Shown: positions 9,489 to 21,498, counted from the stretch's first letter. The stretch is DNA of 64,000 nucleotides from Pseudomonas graminis (GCF_002093745.1 NZ_MTSB01000006.1:248001-312000), one strand, 5' to 3'. Numbers and translations are program-made. Notes: generated by a model not told the origin, from the sequence alone.

Positions 9489-9773
9489 AGAGACTCCACG
9501 CCAAATGATTGGAGTCGCCGGGTCCGTGGCTTACCATTCAGCTTATTTTAGTTAAGGTTTTTATGCCGTCGGATGAGACGGTCGTTAAGCAATGCTTCGG
9601 CCAGTAAGGTCGTTACTTGAGCGCGATGCGCGACAGTATAAAGTGATGGCAGTTCGATATTAACTATATTTTCAACTTAATATTTCAACTAAAGGCAACT
9701 CCATTGCCTTCACTTCCGACTGAAGAAAATCGCTGAGGCGGCGTAACCGCTCTGCGCCGGGCCTTGTACGCGG

Positions 9774-10592
9774 TCAGACCAGATAATAGTTCTCGCCACT
9801 GAACACCGCCGTGCGCCACGGAATGCTCAGGCGGGCTTGCGCCACGTCTTCTGCAACCATCAACAGATCGCCCATCGACACGCCATAACCGCGTGCCGCC
9901 GCAATCATTCCCAGCTCCAGGGTGTCGAATACCTGCCCGCCCTTGAGCGAAACCTGGTCTGCCAGGCCCATACGGTTCAGCCAGGTGCGCCAGTCGCGTC
10001 GATCGGGCGTCGGGTGCAGCAATTCCGCTTTGGCCAGACGTTCGACGTCCCACGGCGGGTCTTGCAGCAAGGTCGGAGCTCCGACAGGAATCAATAATTC
10101 CGGGAACAGCAAGGTGGCTTCCCAATCCGACGGGAAATGCCCGTGGCTGAGCAGGATTGCGCAGTCGAACGGCTCCTGTGTGAAGTCCACGGCATCAATG
10201 TCCATCCAGGCGCTGGTCAGCTGCACCTCGTTGCCGACCTGCAGATGACGGAAGCGACTGAGGCGTGCCAGCAACCAGCGCATGGTCAGGGTCGAGGGCG
10301 CTTTCATGCGCAGAATGCCCTCTTCGGTCTGCAAGGTGCTGCAGGCTCGCTCCAGTGCCAGAAAGCCATCGCGCACGCCGGGCAAAAGCGCACGGGCCGA
10401 TTCGGTCAGTTGCAAGTTGCGCCCGTTACGCTGAAACAGGCGACAGGCAAAATGTTCTTCCAGCGTACGGATATGGCGGCTTACTGCACTTTGGGTAATC
10501 GACAGTTCTTCAGCCGCCCGCGTGAACGAGGTGTGCCGTGCCGCAGCTTCAAATGCTCTTAGTGCATATAGAGGAGGGAGACTGCGGGGCAT
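9774..10592 (-). CDS. LysR-family transcriptional regulator (GcvA-like)
   Basis: The 272-residue protein has an N-terminal winged helix-turn-helix (TSFTRAAEELSITQSAVSRH at about residues 20-40). A shortened GcvA-type effector domain (FDCAILLSHGHFPSDW, GYGVSMGDLLMV) follows. It is about 25-30 residues shorter than most LysR proteins, mainly at the C-terminus. It is divergent from the MATE exporter gene, with 154 bases between, so it could control that gene and itself. The inducer is unknown. Confidence 0.88.
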   Translation of the reverse strand: MPRSLPPLYALRAFEAAARHTSFTRAAEELSITQSAVSRHIRTLEEHFACRLFQRNGRNLQLTESARALLPGVRDGFLALERACSTLQTEEGILRMKAPSTLTMRWLLARLSRFRHLQVGNEVQLTSAWMDIDAVDFTQEPFDCAILLSHGHFPSDWEATLLFPELLIPVGAPTLLQDPPWDVERLAKAELLHPTPDRRDWRTWLNRMGLADQVSLKGGQVFDTLELGMIAAARGYGVSMGDLLMVAEDVAQARLSIPWRTAVFSGENYYLV

Positions 10593-10746
10593 GGGCGCTT
10601 CCTGCTGACGGTAAGCGGTGACTGTAACGCAAATTCTTATCCATGAGTTTTAGTCATGCAGCGCATCGGATTTATCGTTTTGTGCTTGCGCGCGAACCGG
10701 CCCAGAATAAGCGCCCGTTCGACCTCCGTCTTAGAGCATTGCCGAC

Positions 10747-12129
10747 ATGCAGCAGCCCGCCTTCAAAGAACTCTGGATCATCCTGCGCCTGGCCGGGCCG
10801 CTGATCGCATCACAAATGGCGCACATGCTGATGGTGTTCACCGACACGGTAATGATGGGCAAGATCGGCCCCGAAGCCCTGGCGGGCGGCGGGCTGGGTG
10901 CTGCCACTTACAGCTTCGTGTCGTTTTTCTGTGTCGGGGTGATGGCGGCAGTCGGCACGCTGGTCTCGATTCGTCATGGCGCCGGCGACACCGAGGGTGC
11001 AACCCGTCTGACGCAGGCCGGGTTGTGGCTGGCCTGGGGCATGGCGCTGATCGCTGCATTGTTGTTGTGGAATCTTGAGCCGATTCTGTTGCAGTTCGGA
11101 CAGGCCGAAGCCAACGTCCACATGGCGTCTCAATTTCTGATCACGTTGCCGCTCGCCCTCCCCGGCCTGCTCAGCTTCATGGCGCTGCGCGGCTTCACCA
11201 GCGCGCTCGGTCGCGCGGGTCCGGTCATGACCATCAGCCTGGCAGGCGCGGCGGCGAACTTCGTTCTCAATTACGCAATGATCCATCAATGGCTCGGTCT
11301 GCCCAATCTGGGGCTGATGGGGATCGGGCTGGTCACCGCGGTTGTGACCAACTGCATGGCTCTGGCGCTGGCGTTGCATATCAAGCGGCATCCGGCCTAC
11401 GCGGCCTATCCGATCCGCAAGGGGCTTTCAAAGCTCTCGCGCAGCCACCTGAAAGAACTGTGGCGTCTCGGTCTGCCGATTGGCGGAACCTACGCGGTGG
11501 AAGTCGGGCTGTTCACCTTCGCAGCGTTCTGCATGGGCGCGATGGGCAGCACGCAAATGGCTGCGCATCAGATTGCCCTGCAGACGGTGTCGATGGCGTT
11601 TATGGTTCCAGTGGGCATGTCTTATGCGGTGACCATGCGTATTGGTCAGCATTACGGTGCGGGCAACCTGGCGATGGTGCGTTTGGCTGGCCGTCTGGGC
11701 ATCGGCTTTGGCGGCGCCGTGATGCTGATGTTCGGGATGCTGTTCTGGCTCGCACCGCATGCGGTCATCGGTCTGTTTCTGGATATCAATGACCCGGCGT
11801 TTGCAGAGATTGTGGTGCTGGCCGCAAAACTGCTGGCCATTGCCGCGTTGTTCGAGTTCTTCGACGGCACCCAGACGATTGCCATGGGCGCGATTCGCGG
11901 GCTCAAGGATGCACGCACGACCTTTCTGATCGGTCTGGGCTGTTACTGGCTGATCGCTGCGCCTGCCGCCTGGGTACTCGGCTTCTCTACCGACGCTGGC
12001 GCATCAGGTGTGTGGTGGGGACTGGCGCTGGGCCTGTTCTGCTCGGCGGTGGCGCTGACGTATGCGTTTGAATGGAAGACCGCGCGGCTCTTGCGTCAGG
12101 CCGCCGCCGGGGCGGTGGTGCCGAGCTGA
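10747..12129 (+). CDS. MATE family multidrug exporter (NorM/PmpM-like)
   Basis: The 460-residue, 12-helix protein has two MatE repeats: the first from about residue 13 (GPLIASQMAHMLMVFTDTVM), the second from about 235 (LWRLGLPIGGTYAVEVGLFT). MATE proteins export cationic drugs and dyes in exchange for H+ or Na+. The position beside a LysR gene and opposite a GGDEF-EAL gene matches my memory of PA5293-PA5295 in P. aeruginosa. No RBS stronger than a weak purine stretch is visible before the ATG. The gene ends 12 bases before the convergent proE-like gene. Confidence 0.9.
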   Translation: MQQPAFKELWIILRLAGPLIASQMAHMLMVFTDTVMMGKIGPEALAGGGLGAATYSFVSFFCVGVMAAVGTLVSIRHGAGDTEGATRLTQAGLWLAWGMALIAALLLWNLEPILLQFGQAEANVHMASQFLITLPLALPGLLSFMALRGFTSALGRAGPVMTISLAGAAANFVLNYAMIHQWLGLPNLGLMGIGLVTAVVTNCMALALALHIKRHPAYAAYPIRKGLSKLSRSHLKELWRLGLPIGGTYAVEVGLFTFAAFCMGAMGSTQMAAHQIALQTVSMAFMVPVGMSYAVTMRIGQHYGAGNLAMVRLAGRLGIGFGGAVMLMFGMLFWLAPHAVIGLFLDINDPAFAEIVVLAAKLLAIAALFEFFDGTQTIAMGAIRGLKDARTTFLIGLGCYWLIAAPAAWVLGFSTDAGASGVWWGLALGLFCSAVALTYAFEWKTARLLRQAAAGAVVPS

Positions 12130-12141
12130 ACCGGCGCACGC

Positions 12142-13806
12142 TTAGCCGGACTTCGAGACACCCGGCCGTGCGGCTTCGGCATGCAGATACGCCATCAGAT
12201 CCTCCAGCGGCAGCGGCCGGCTCAGCAGGTAGCCCTGCACCTGATCGCACCCGAAACCGCGCAGCAACTCCAGTTGCCCGGCGGTTTCAACGCCTTCGGC
12301 AACCACCTCCAGGTTCAGGTTGTGCGCCAGGTTGATCATCGCGTTGACCAGCTTGCGGTTTTCTTCGCGTGACTCCATCTGGCTGACAAACCCCATGTCG
12401 ATCTTGAGCAGCGCGATGGGCAGGCTGTTGAGGTGCATGAACGATGAATACCCCGTGCCGAAGTCGTCCAGCGAGAACCGTACCCCCAGGCGCTGCAATG
12501 CATCCATAGTCTGTCTGACCTGATCACTGCGCCGCATGATGGCTGTTTCGGTCAGCTCGAACTCCAGCCAGTGGGCGTCCACGCTGTGTTCCTCTATGAG
12601 GCGGCTCAGGGTCGGCAACAACTGACTGTCCTGAAACTGGCGAAACGACAGGTTGATCGCCATGTGCAGCGGCGCATACCCCTGTTCGCGCAACGTCTGC
12701 ATATCGCGCAAGGCACGAAGCATGACCCAGTAACCCAGCGGCACGATCAGCCCGCTTTGCTCGGCCAGCGGCACGAACTCGCTGGGTGGCAGTAACCCGC
12801 GCGCCTGATGACGCCAGCGCACCAGCGCTTCGAGGCCCACCACACGACCGGTGTTCAGGCACAGTCGCGGTTGGTAATGCAGCTCCATTTCGTCGCGGCG
12901 CAAGGCTCGTCGCAGTTCGCCTTCCAGATCGGCAAGGCTGCGGGCGTTGCGGTTGATGCGTTCATCGAACTGGTGAAACGTGCAGCCCTGCATGCTCTTG
13001 GCCTGACGCATCGCGATATGGGCGTGCCACATCAGCGGGTCGGCTTCGGAGCGGGTGTGTGAGTGAGCGATGCCCAGGCTGCAACCGAGCAGCAGGCTTT
13101 CGCCATCGACCCAGTAAGGCTCGGCCAGAACGTCAGTAATGCGTTCGGCCAGTTGCGTGGCGCGTGCGGGTTTTGTTCGGGTATCGATCAACAGGGCAAA
13201 TTCGTCGCCGCCCAGACGTGCGATCTGATCGCCGGCGTCGAGCTGGTTTTTCAGGCGCGCCACCACTTGCAGGATCAGCCTGTCACCCGCCTGATGCCCC
13301 AGCGAGTCGTTGGCATGGCGGAAGTTGTCCAGGTCCAGATGCCCCATCGCCAGATGGCCGCCCTCTGCCAGACGGTTGGCCAGCAGTGCCTGAAACCCCT
13401 GGCGGTTGGCAATGCCGGTCAACGGATCCTGGCCGGCCAGACGTCGCAGGGTCTCTTCCAGAAGACTGCGCTCATGCACATAACGCAGGCAGCGGCGCAG
13501 GACATCGCCGGTCAATGTATCGCGCACCAGCCAGTCGCTGACACCGCTCGGTCCGACCAGCGGTTCCTCTTCCAGCAGCACGACCGTCGGTAACAGGCAG
13601 GTTCCGGTCCGGGGCTGGAGGTCGGGGGTGGTCAATAGCACGGTATTGCGCTCGTTACCGTATTGGGCGCTGAAAACGTCCCAGTTCGCACCATGCAGCA
13701 ATACGATGTTGCCGTCCCGGGCGGCGACGCAACCGTTCAGAAGCGCCTGCCAGGCAGGCTCGTGTGCCAATAAAAGCAATCGCAGGGGTTCGACAGGTGT
13801 AGGCAA
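12142..13806 (-). CDS. GGDEF-EAL c-di-GMP enzyme with degenerate receiver domain (ProE-like)
   Basis: The 554-residue protein has three parts. Residues 1-125 look like a response-regulator receiver without a convincing phospho-acceptor Asp (LRLLLLAHEP, TVVLLEEEP, then the end helix VSDWLVRDTLTGDVLRRCLR). The GGDEF domain has an intact GGDEF near residue 198, but the inhibitory-site Arg is replaced (DAGD instead of RxxD). The EAL domain, from about 325, keeps EALVRW, AINLSFRQF, ELTETAIM, DDFGTGYSS, AEGVET and QGY, so phosphodiesterase activity is likely. Position opposite the MATE gene and divergent from rep matches P. aeruginosa PA5295 (ProE), a c-di-GMP phosphodiesterase. It probably lowers c-di-GMP and exopolysaccharide production. 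Confidence 0.87.
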   Translation of the reverse strand: MPTPVEPLRLLLLAHEPAWQALLNGCVAARDGNIVLLHGANWDVFSAQYGNERNTVLLTTPDLQPRTGTCLLPTVVLLEEEPLVGPSGVSDWLVRDTLTGDVLRRCLRYVHERSLLEETLRRLAGQDPLTGIANRQGFQALLANRLAEGGHLAMGHLDLDNFRHANDSLGHQAGDRLILQVVARLKNQLDAGDQIARLGGDEFALLIDTRTKPARATQLAERITDVLAEPYWVDGESLLLGCSLGIAHSHTRSEADPLMWHAHIAMRQAKSMQGCTFHQFDERINRNARSLADLEGELRRALRRDEMELHYQPRLCLNTGRVVGLEALVRWRHQARGLLPPSEFVPLAEQSGLIVPLGYWVMLRALRDMQTLREQGYAPLHMAINLSFRQFQDSQLLPTLSRLIEEHSVDAHWLEFELTETAIMRRSDQVRQTMDALQRLGVRFSLDDFGTGYSSFMHLNSLPIALLKIDMGFVSQMESREENRKLVNAMINLAHNLNLEVVAEGVETAGQLELLRGFGCDQVQGYLLSRPLPLEDLMAYLHAEAARPGVSKSG

Positions 13807-14010
13807 TCTAACTTCCTAAGTACAAAGGAAAAACCGGTGGCCGCACTCTCGCAGGAGCGCAACAGATACACGTATCGTCGCGTCGCGGCGCAAATGTAAC
13901 AAAAACAGAAAAATTAGATAGCGGTCACTGCCTGCCACGATGATCACTGCACAAACGCGTGGGCCTGTTAAAATGCCCGACCTTTTTTGCAGACGACTCT
14001 TCATACCGCC

Positions 14011-16020
<2,010 letters not shown>

Positions 16021-16037
16021 CCGACTCACGAAATTGA

Positions 16038-16643
<606 letters not shown>

Positions 16644-16653
16644 CGCGGTTAAG

Positions 16654-16772
16654 AGCGGACGCGGAGCGTCCTGACTGCCCACGCGGAACATGGGTACGAT
16701 TGCGTTTTTCCGGACACCTCTCGTGCCTCACGCTTCAGCGTGGGACTGCCGTTCGCGACGCTCTGCGTCACA
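16654..16772. repeat. Two family-B palindromic repeats
   Basis: The first unit (16654-16700) has GGACGCGGAGCGTCC then CCCACGCGGAACATGGG. The second (about 16723-16772) has CTCACGCTTCAGCGTGGG then GCGACGCTCTGCGTCAC in the opposite orientation. Both match the two-hairpin repeat seen at 514 and 46312. They lie between the convergent ends of xpt and fisR and may act as transcription barriers. Confidence 0.7.
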
Positions 16773-16795
16773 GTCTCTACGCCGTGCTGTGTGCT

Positions 16796-18115
16796 TTAGC
16801 GCGCAATACCCAGTGCGCGCAAACGCCGGTAGAGAGTGCGTTCGCTCAGCCCCAGCTCTCTGGCCAGCTCACTGCGTGAGCCTTTGAACACTCGCAGCGC
16901 ATGGGCGAGTTTCTCCGGGCCGTCATCACCTCGGCGATAAGGCACACCGCTCGGCTCGCCATGCCCGCGCACTTCAGCGGGCAGGTCCTGCGCACGGATT
17001 ACGCCGTCATCGGTAAACAGCCGGGCGCGTTCCAGGATGTTGCGCAGTTCCCGAATGTTGCCGGGGTAGCTGTACATATTCAGCAGTTTCATGGCGTCGG
17101 GATCGACACGCGGCGCGGCGCCTTGTGAGGTGCGTTGCAGCAGGCTGTCGATCAGCAGCGGCAGGTCTTCGCTGCGCTCACGCAAGGCCGGCAAGCGGAT
17201 CGGGAAGGCACTGATGCGGTAGAACAGATCCTGACGAAAGCTGCCCTCGGCGACCATGTCCTTGAGCGGCTTGTGAGTGGCCGCCACCAGCCGAAAGTCG
17301 GAGTGTACGGTTCTCAGGCTGCCCACCGGACGAAAGCTGCCCGACTCGATCAGCCTCAGCAGCTTGACCTGCATGGCCAGCGGCACTTCGCCGATCTCAT
17401 CGAGAAACAACGTACCGCCATGAGCCGCTTCGGCCAGGCCGGTCTTGCGCTGCAATGCGCCGGTGAATGCGCCCTTTTCATAACCGAACAGTTCGCTTTC
17501 CAGAAGCGTCTCGGTCAGCCCGGTGCAATCGACCACCACCAGCGGCCCGGCAGACCTTGAGCTGCTGGCATGCAGCGCACGCGCAAACAACTCCTTGCCA
17601 GTCCCGGATTCGCCCTGCAACAGCACGGGAATCTGCGCGGGCGCAGCACGTTGTAACGCGCTCAGGACTTCCTTGAATGCGGCCGAACGCCCCACCAGCC
17701 CTTGCTGCTGAGGCTGCACCGATGCCACTGCCACGGATGTCAGCCGCTCGACATAGGCAATCACCTCGCCCTGACCATCCAGAATCGGCCGCAGCTCTAC
17801 ATCGACATGCTCCGGGCCGCGCGGCGTGTGGTGAATATGCAGCAGACGCTCCGGCAGCCGGGTTTCATGTGCCTTACGCATCGGGCACTGCTCACCGGCC
17901 TGATCGCACGGTACTGCGAACTGATGGGACACCCGATAACACTTCTCGCCCACGTGCGGCGTGCCCTCGACACCAAACTGTCGCTGGTAGGCGGTGTTGG
18001 CAGCAATGATGTTGTAGTTGATGTCCAGCACAATGGTCGGGCGCAGGTCATGTTCCAGGTACGACACCAGCGACTGCATGCGGCTGCCGGGAAAATCGGT
18101 GGCGATAACTGACAT
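16796..18115 (-). CDS. fisR: Sigma-54-dependent sulfane-sulfur sensing activator (FisR type)
   Basis: The 439-residue activator has a PAS-like sensor (residues about 15-125), an AAA+ sigma-54 domain (Walker [15 protein letters not shown] loop at about 217-222) and a Fis-type HTH at the C-terminus ([20 protein letters not shown]). The sensor has three cysteines at 59, 70 and 77, spaced 11 and 7. That is the spacing I recall for Cys53/64/71 of Cupriavidus FisR, which react with polysulfide to switch on sqr and pdo. It is divergent from exactly those genes here. The name is inferred from sequence and context. An ATG at codon 13 is an alternative start. Confidence 0.85.
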   Translation of the reverse strand: MSVIATDFPGSRMQSLVSYLEHDLRPTIVLDINYNIIAANTAYQRQFGVEGTPHVGEKCYRVSHQFAVPCDQAGEQCPMRKAHETRLPERLLHIHHTPRGPEHVDVELRPILDGQGEVIAYVERLTSVAVASVQPQQQGLVGRSAAFKEVLSALQRAAPAQIPVLLQGESGTGKELFARALHASSSRSAGPLVVVDCTGLTETLLESELFGYEKGAFTGALQRKTGLAEAAHGGTLFLDEIGEVPLAMQVKLLRLIESGSFRPVGSLRTVHSDFRLVAATHKPLKDMVAEGSFRQDLFYRISAFPIRLPALRERSEDLPLLIDSLLQRTSQGAAPRVDPDAMKLLNMYSYPGNIRELRNILERARLFTDDGVIRAQDLPAEVRGHGEPSGVPYRRGDDGPEKLAHALRVFKGSRSELARELGLSERTLYRRLRALGIAR

Positions 18116-18154
18116 GATTGCTCCTGAAAACGAGAGGCCCGCTGACCCGACGGG

Positions 18155-18202
18155 CTGCCAGTCTATGCCATTGACTGCCAGTCGGCTGCCAAAAAGTGGC
18201 AG
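18155..18202 (+). promoter_or_regulatory. CTGCCA repeat cluster, probable FisR enhancer sites
   Basis: CTGCCA occurs at 18155, 18175 and 18186; the last forms a palindrome with TGGCAG (18186-18191 and 18197-18202, 5-base spacer). The block lies about 100-145 bases before the -24 element, a normal place for activator sites of a sigma-54 promoter. Binding by FisR is inferred only from position. Confidence 0.5.
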
Positions 18203-18297
18203 TTACGTCGATCTGCCTGCCGTTTGTATAAAGCACAGCACTGACCTCACCCCTGCACTTACTGAGCAATTACCGGGTTGCAGGCGTTTCAGAGCGG

Positions 18298-18314
18298 TTG
18301 GCATGTTTATTGAG
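18298..18314 (+). promoter_or_regulatory. Probable sigma-54 (-24/-12) promoter of pdo-sqr-tauE
   Basis: TTGGCATG-N5-TGAG: the -24 GG is at 18300-18301, and ten bases later the -12 dinucleotide is GA rather than the usual GC. The spacing is exact and the -24 half is close to TTGGCACG. A start of transcription near 18325 would leave a 65-base leader before the ATG at 18391. A sigma-54 activator gene is divergent from it. Confidence 0.6.
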
Positions 18315-18390
18315 AATACAAGGCAACGACTGCCAACCGTCCTGCCCGCCGAAGCGGCCTCCGGGCGATTTACAGCCATGGGAATTGCAC

Positions 18391-19275
18391 ATGATTATTG
18401 CTGAACAGCTTTACGTCGAAGCGTTATTCGACGGCGATACCGGGACCATCAGTTATCTGGTGATGGACATGGAGAGCAGGCAGTGCGCGCTGATCGACAG
18501 CGTGCTCGACTACGACCCCAAATCCGGCCGTACCCGTACCGAGTCAGCAGACCGGATGATAGACCGCGTACGCAGCCTGCAAGCCTCGGTGCAATGGATT
18601 CTCGAAACCCATGTGCATGCCGATCATCTGTCGGCGGCGCCCTATCTCAAGCAGGCGCTGGGCGGTCAAGTGGTTATCGGCAGCCATATCACCGTTGTGC
18701 AGGAAACGTTCGGGGCCCTGTTCAATGCGCCGTCCGGTTTTGCGCGCAACGGCAGTCAGTTCGACGTGCTGGTCGAGGATGACGCTTCATTCGCCATTGG
18801 CGGGCTTCAGGTAAAAGCCATGCACACGCCAGGGCACACACCGGCCTGTACCAGTTATCGGATACAGGTGGGCGAACAGGTCGTCGCGTTCGTCGGCGAT
18901 ACGCTGTTCATGCCTGACTACGGCACCGCGCGTTGCGACTTTCCCGGTGCCGATGCGCGCACGCTCTATCGCTCTATTCGCAAGCTGCTGGCCCTGCCAC
19001 AGCAGACCCTCCTGTTCATGTGCCACGATTACTTGCCCAACGGGCGTGCCTTGAAATACATGACCACCGTTGCCGAACAGCGTGCCAGCAATATTCATGT
19101 TCACGATGGCGTTGATGAAGACGCGTTCGTCAGCATGCGTGAAGCCCGTGACGCCACGCTGGACATGCCGGTTCTCATGCTGCCTGCGGTACAGGTCAAC
19201 ATGCGCGGTGGCCATTTTCCCGAGCCGGAAGACAACGGCGTCGTCTACCTGAAGATCCCGCTCAATGCACTTTGA
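18391..19275 (+). CDS. Persulfide dioxygenase, metallo-beta-lactamase fold
   Basis: The 294-residue protein starts at the ATG at 18391 (MIIAEQLYVEALFDGDTGT); the frame continues upstream but only into the promoter. The MBL metal motif is HVHADH at residues 74-79. HTPGHTP (about 145-151) and MCHDYLPNG near 210 supply further ligands. This fits ETHE1/Blh-type enzymes, which oxidise glutathione persulfide to sulfite with one mononuclear iron. Here it is first in an operon with SQR, which makes the persulfide, and a sulfite-type exporter. No rhodanese domain is fused. The Shine-Dalgarno is weak (GGGA at about -10). Confidence 0.86.
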   Translation: MIIAEQLYVEALFDGDTGTISYLVMDMESRQCALIDSVLDYDPKSGRTRTESADRMIDRVRSLQASVQWILETHVHADHLSAAPYLKQALGGQVVIGSHITVVQETFGALFNAPSGFARNGSQFDVLVEDDASFAIGGLQVKAMHTPGHTPACTSYRIQVGEQVVAFVGDTLFMPDYGTARCDFPGADARTLYRSIRKLLALPQQTLLFMCHDYLPNGRALKYMTTVAEQRASNIHVHDGVDEDAFVSMREARDATLDMPVLMLPAVQVNMRGGHFPEPEDNGVVYLKIPLNAL

Positions 19276-19302
19276 GCTGTACCCGCTTTCGGAATCCCTG
19301 CC

Positions 19303-20556
19303 ATGACTGATTCGAACACCTCCTGCCAGATATTGATCGTCGGTAGCGGCGCGGCCGGTATCGCGACCGCTGCCAGCCTGCTCGCCCGTGATGCCTCGTT
19401 GCAGATCACGCTGGTTGATCCCGCCGACACCCACTATTACCAGCCCGGCTGGACGATGGTCGGTGCCGGTATTTTTCAGCCGCAATCCACCGCGCGCAGC
19501 ATGATTTCGCTGATTCCCGAGGGTGTGCAGTGGGTCAAGGCTGCGGTGGCATCGTTCGCGCCGCAGGACAACACGCTGACACTGGAAGACGGGCGCACGA
19601 TGGGCTATCAGCAACTGGTGGTCTGCCCCGGCCTGAAGCTGGACTGGGCCGCCATCGATGGACTGGTCGAGACCCTCGGCGCCAACGGCGTGACCTCCAA
19701 CTATCGCTTTGATCTCGCGCCTTACACCTGGACGCTGGTCCAGGGCCTCAAGCAGGGTCGCGCTCTGTTCACCCAGCCACCGATGCCGATCAAGTGCGCA
19801 GGCGCGCCGCAAAAAGCCATGTACCTGTCCTGCGATCACTGGCTGAAAACCGGCCGCCTCGCGCAGATCAATACGCAGTTCTACAACGCAGGCGGCGTGT
19901 TGTTTGGTGTTGCGGACTACGTGCCTGCGCTGATGAGTTACGTCGACCGCTACGCCATCGACCTCAAGTTCAGCCACCGGCTGGTGGCCGTCGACGGGCC
20001 GGGCAAACGCGCTACGTTCATCCGCACCCAGGCAGACGGGAGCAGCGAAACGGTCGAGCAACACTTCGACATGCTGCACGTGGTGCCCCCGCAAATCGCT
20101 CCCGATTTCATCCGCAGCAGCCCGTTGGCCGATGCCGCAGGCTGGGTGGACGTGGACCCGGCCACGCTCCGGCACCGGCAGTTCGCCAACATTCACGGCC
20201 TGGGCGACGCCACCAACACCAGCAACGCCAAGACCGCTGCCGCTGCGCGCAAACAGGCCCCGGTAGTGGCCAATAATGTGCTGGTCGCACTGGGGCGCCT
20301 GACAGCGTCCGCCACCTATGACGGCTACGGTTCATGCCCGCTGACCGTCGAGAAAGGCAAGATCGTGCTGGCCGAGTTTACGTACGGCGGCAAGGTTGCG
20401 CCCAGCTTCCCGAACTGGTTGCTGGATGGGCGCAAGCCGACCCGACTGGCGTGGTGGTTGAAGGAAAGCGTGCTGCCTGCGCTTTACTGGAACGGCATGC
20501 TCAAGGGCCGCGAGTGGCTGGCCAAACCGAAGAAGGCTGACGTTCCACATGGTTGA
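19303..20556 (+). CDS. sqr: Sulfide:quinone oxidoreductase, type II
   Basis: The 417-residue flavoprotein has an N-terminal FAD-binding turn (VGSGAAGIATAASLL). Two redox cysteines sit in stretches shared with mitochondrial SQOR: KCAGAPQKAMYL (Cys165) and YDGYGSCPL (Cys345). Their distance of 180 residues is close to the human pair (201/379). SQR oxidises sulfide at the membrane, passes electrons to ubiquinone and places the sulfur on a thiol acceptor. The C-terminal tail (LPALYWNGMLKGREWL) is amphipathic and may hold it to the membrane. It begins 27 bases after the dioxygenase gene and overlaps tauE by 8 bases, so translation is probably coupled. Confidence 0.92.
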   Translation: MTDSNTSCQILIVGSGAAGIATAASLLARDASLQITLVDPADTHYYQPGWTMVGAGIFQPQSTARSMISLIPEGVQWVKAAVASFAPQDNTLTLEDGRTMGYQQLVVCPGLKLDWAAIDGLVETLGANGVTSNYRFDLAPYTWTLVQGLKQGRALFTQPPMPIKCAGAPQKAMYLSCDHWLKTGRLAQINTQFYNAGGVLFGVADYVPALMSYVDRYAIDLKFSHRLVAVDGPGKRATFIRTQADGSSETVEQHFDMLHVVPPQIAPDFIRSSPLADAAGWVDVDPATLRHRQFANIHGLGDATNTSNAKTAAAARKQAPVVANNVLVALGRLTASATYDGYGSCPLTVEKGKIVLAEFTYGGKVAPSFPNWLLDGRKPTRLAWWLKESVLPALYWNGMLKGREWLAKPKKADVPHG

Positions 20557-21361
20557 GCATCAACTGTTGGGTGCGGGGCTGGGTGCAATCATCGGGACAG
20601 TGCTGGCATTGACCGGCGCTGGCGGTGGCATCCTCGCGGTGCCGTTGCTGGTCTTCGGCCTGGGTCTGACGATTGTCGAAGCCGCGCCTGTCGGCCTGCT
20701 GGCGGTGGGGCTGGCTGCCGGGGTCGGTGCCGTGCTGGGGCTGCGTCAGGGCATCGTTCGCTATCGCGCTGCGGGCTATATCGCCGGTATTGGCGTGCTG
20801 GTCGCGCCCTTGGGTTTATGGCTCGCCCATCGTGTGCCCAATGCGCCGCTGGCGCTGATCTTTTCCGCCGTTTTGCTGTATGCCTGCGGGCGCATGTTCA
20901 TGAGGGCCAGCCGCGAATTGCGCGACGGCCAACCGGCACCTCGGGCGGAAACACTGCCCTGCGTGCTCAACCCGCTGCAAGGAAGGCTGCGCTGGACCAT
21001 GCCGTGCCTGCGCGCCTTGACGCTGACCGGTATGTGCTCGGGGTTACTGTCGGGCCTGCTGGGCGTCGGTGGCGGATTCGTGATCATTCCGGCGCTCACG
21101 CGTTACAGCGACCTGGACATGAAAAGCGTTGTGGCGACGTCACTGGCCGTGATCGCGCTGGTCTCGACCGGCAGCGTCGTTATTGCGTCACTGAGTGGCG
21201 TCATGCACTGGGCGGTAGGCGCGCCCTTCGCACTCGGCGCGGTGGCTGGCCTGATCGGTGGCAGGCAAATCGCTCGCTATCTGGCCGGTCCGCGTTTGCA
21301 GCAGTTGTTTGCTGTGTGCGGGATCATGGCTGCGTTGATGCTGGTGTTTTCGGTGGTGTAG
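20549..21361 (+). CDS. TauE/SafE family sulfite or organosulfur exporter
   Basis: The 270-residue protein has about eight hydrophobic segments in two related halves. The first begins GAIIGTVLALTGAGGGILAV and the second GLLSGLLGVGGGFVIIPAL, the repeated glycine-rich signature of this family. In this operon it most likely exports the sulfite or thiosulfate left after persulfide oxidation. Its ATG lies inside the end of sqr. A family-B repeat follows 47 bases after the stop, in place of a clear terminator. Confidence 0.86.
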   Translation: MVEHQLLGAGLGAIIGTVLALTGAGGGILAVPLLVFGLGLTIVEAAPVGLLAVGLAAGVGAVLGLRQGIVRYRAAGYIAGIGVLVAPLGLWLAHRVPNAPLALIFSAVLLYACGRMFMRASRELRDGQPAPRAETLPCVLNPLQGRLRWTMPCLRALTLTGMCSGLLSGLLGVGGGFVIIPALTRYSDLDMKSVVATSLAVIALVSTGSVVIASLSGVMHWAVGAPFALGAVAGLIGGRQIARYLAGPRLQQLFAVCGIMAALMLVFSVV

Positions 21362-21407
21362 TTGGCGTTGGCTCTCCTGTAAGTCTGCGCCCCACCGCAC
21401 ATCAACG

Positions 21408-21459
21408 TCGGACGCGGAGCGTCCAGAACGGCGTCCCCACGCTGGAGCATGGGGACGAG
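21408..21459. repeat. Family-B palindromic repeat
   Basis: GGACGCGGAGCGTCC (21410-21424), then AGAACGGCGT, then CCCCACGCTGGAGCATGGGG. This is the same two-hairpin design as at 34452, located between the convergent tauE and acetyl-CoA hydrolase genes. Confidence 0.72.
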
Positions 21460-21498
21460 AATGAACAAAGGCGCGGGTTGCCGGGCTCGCCGAAATTA

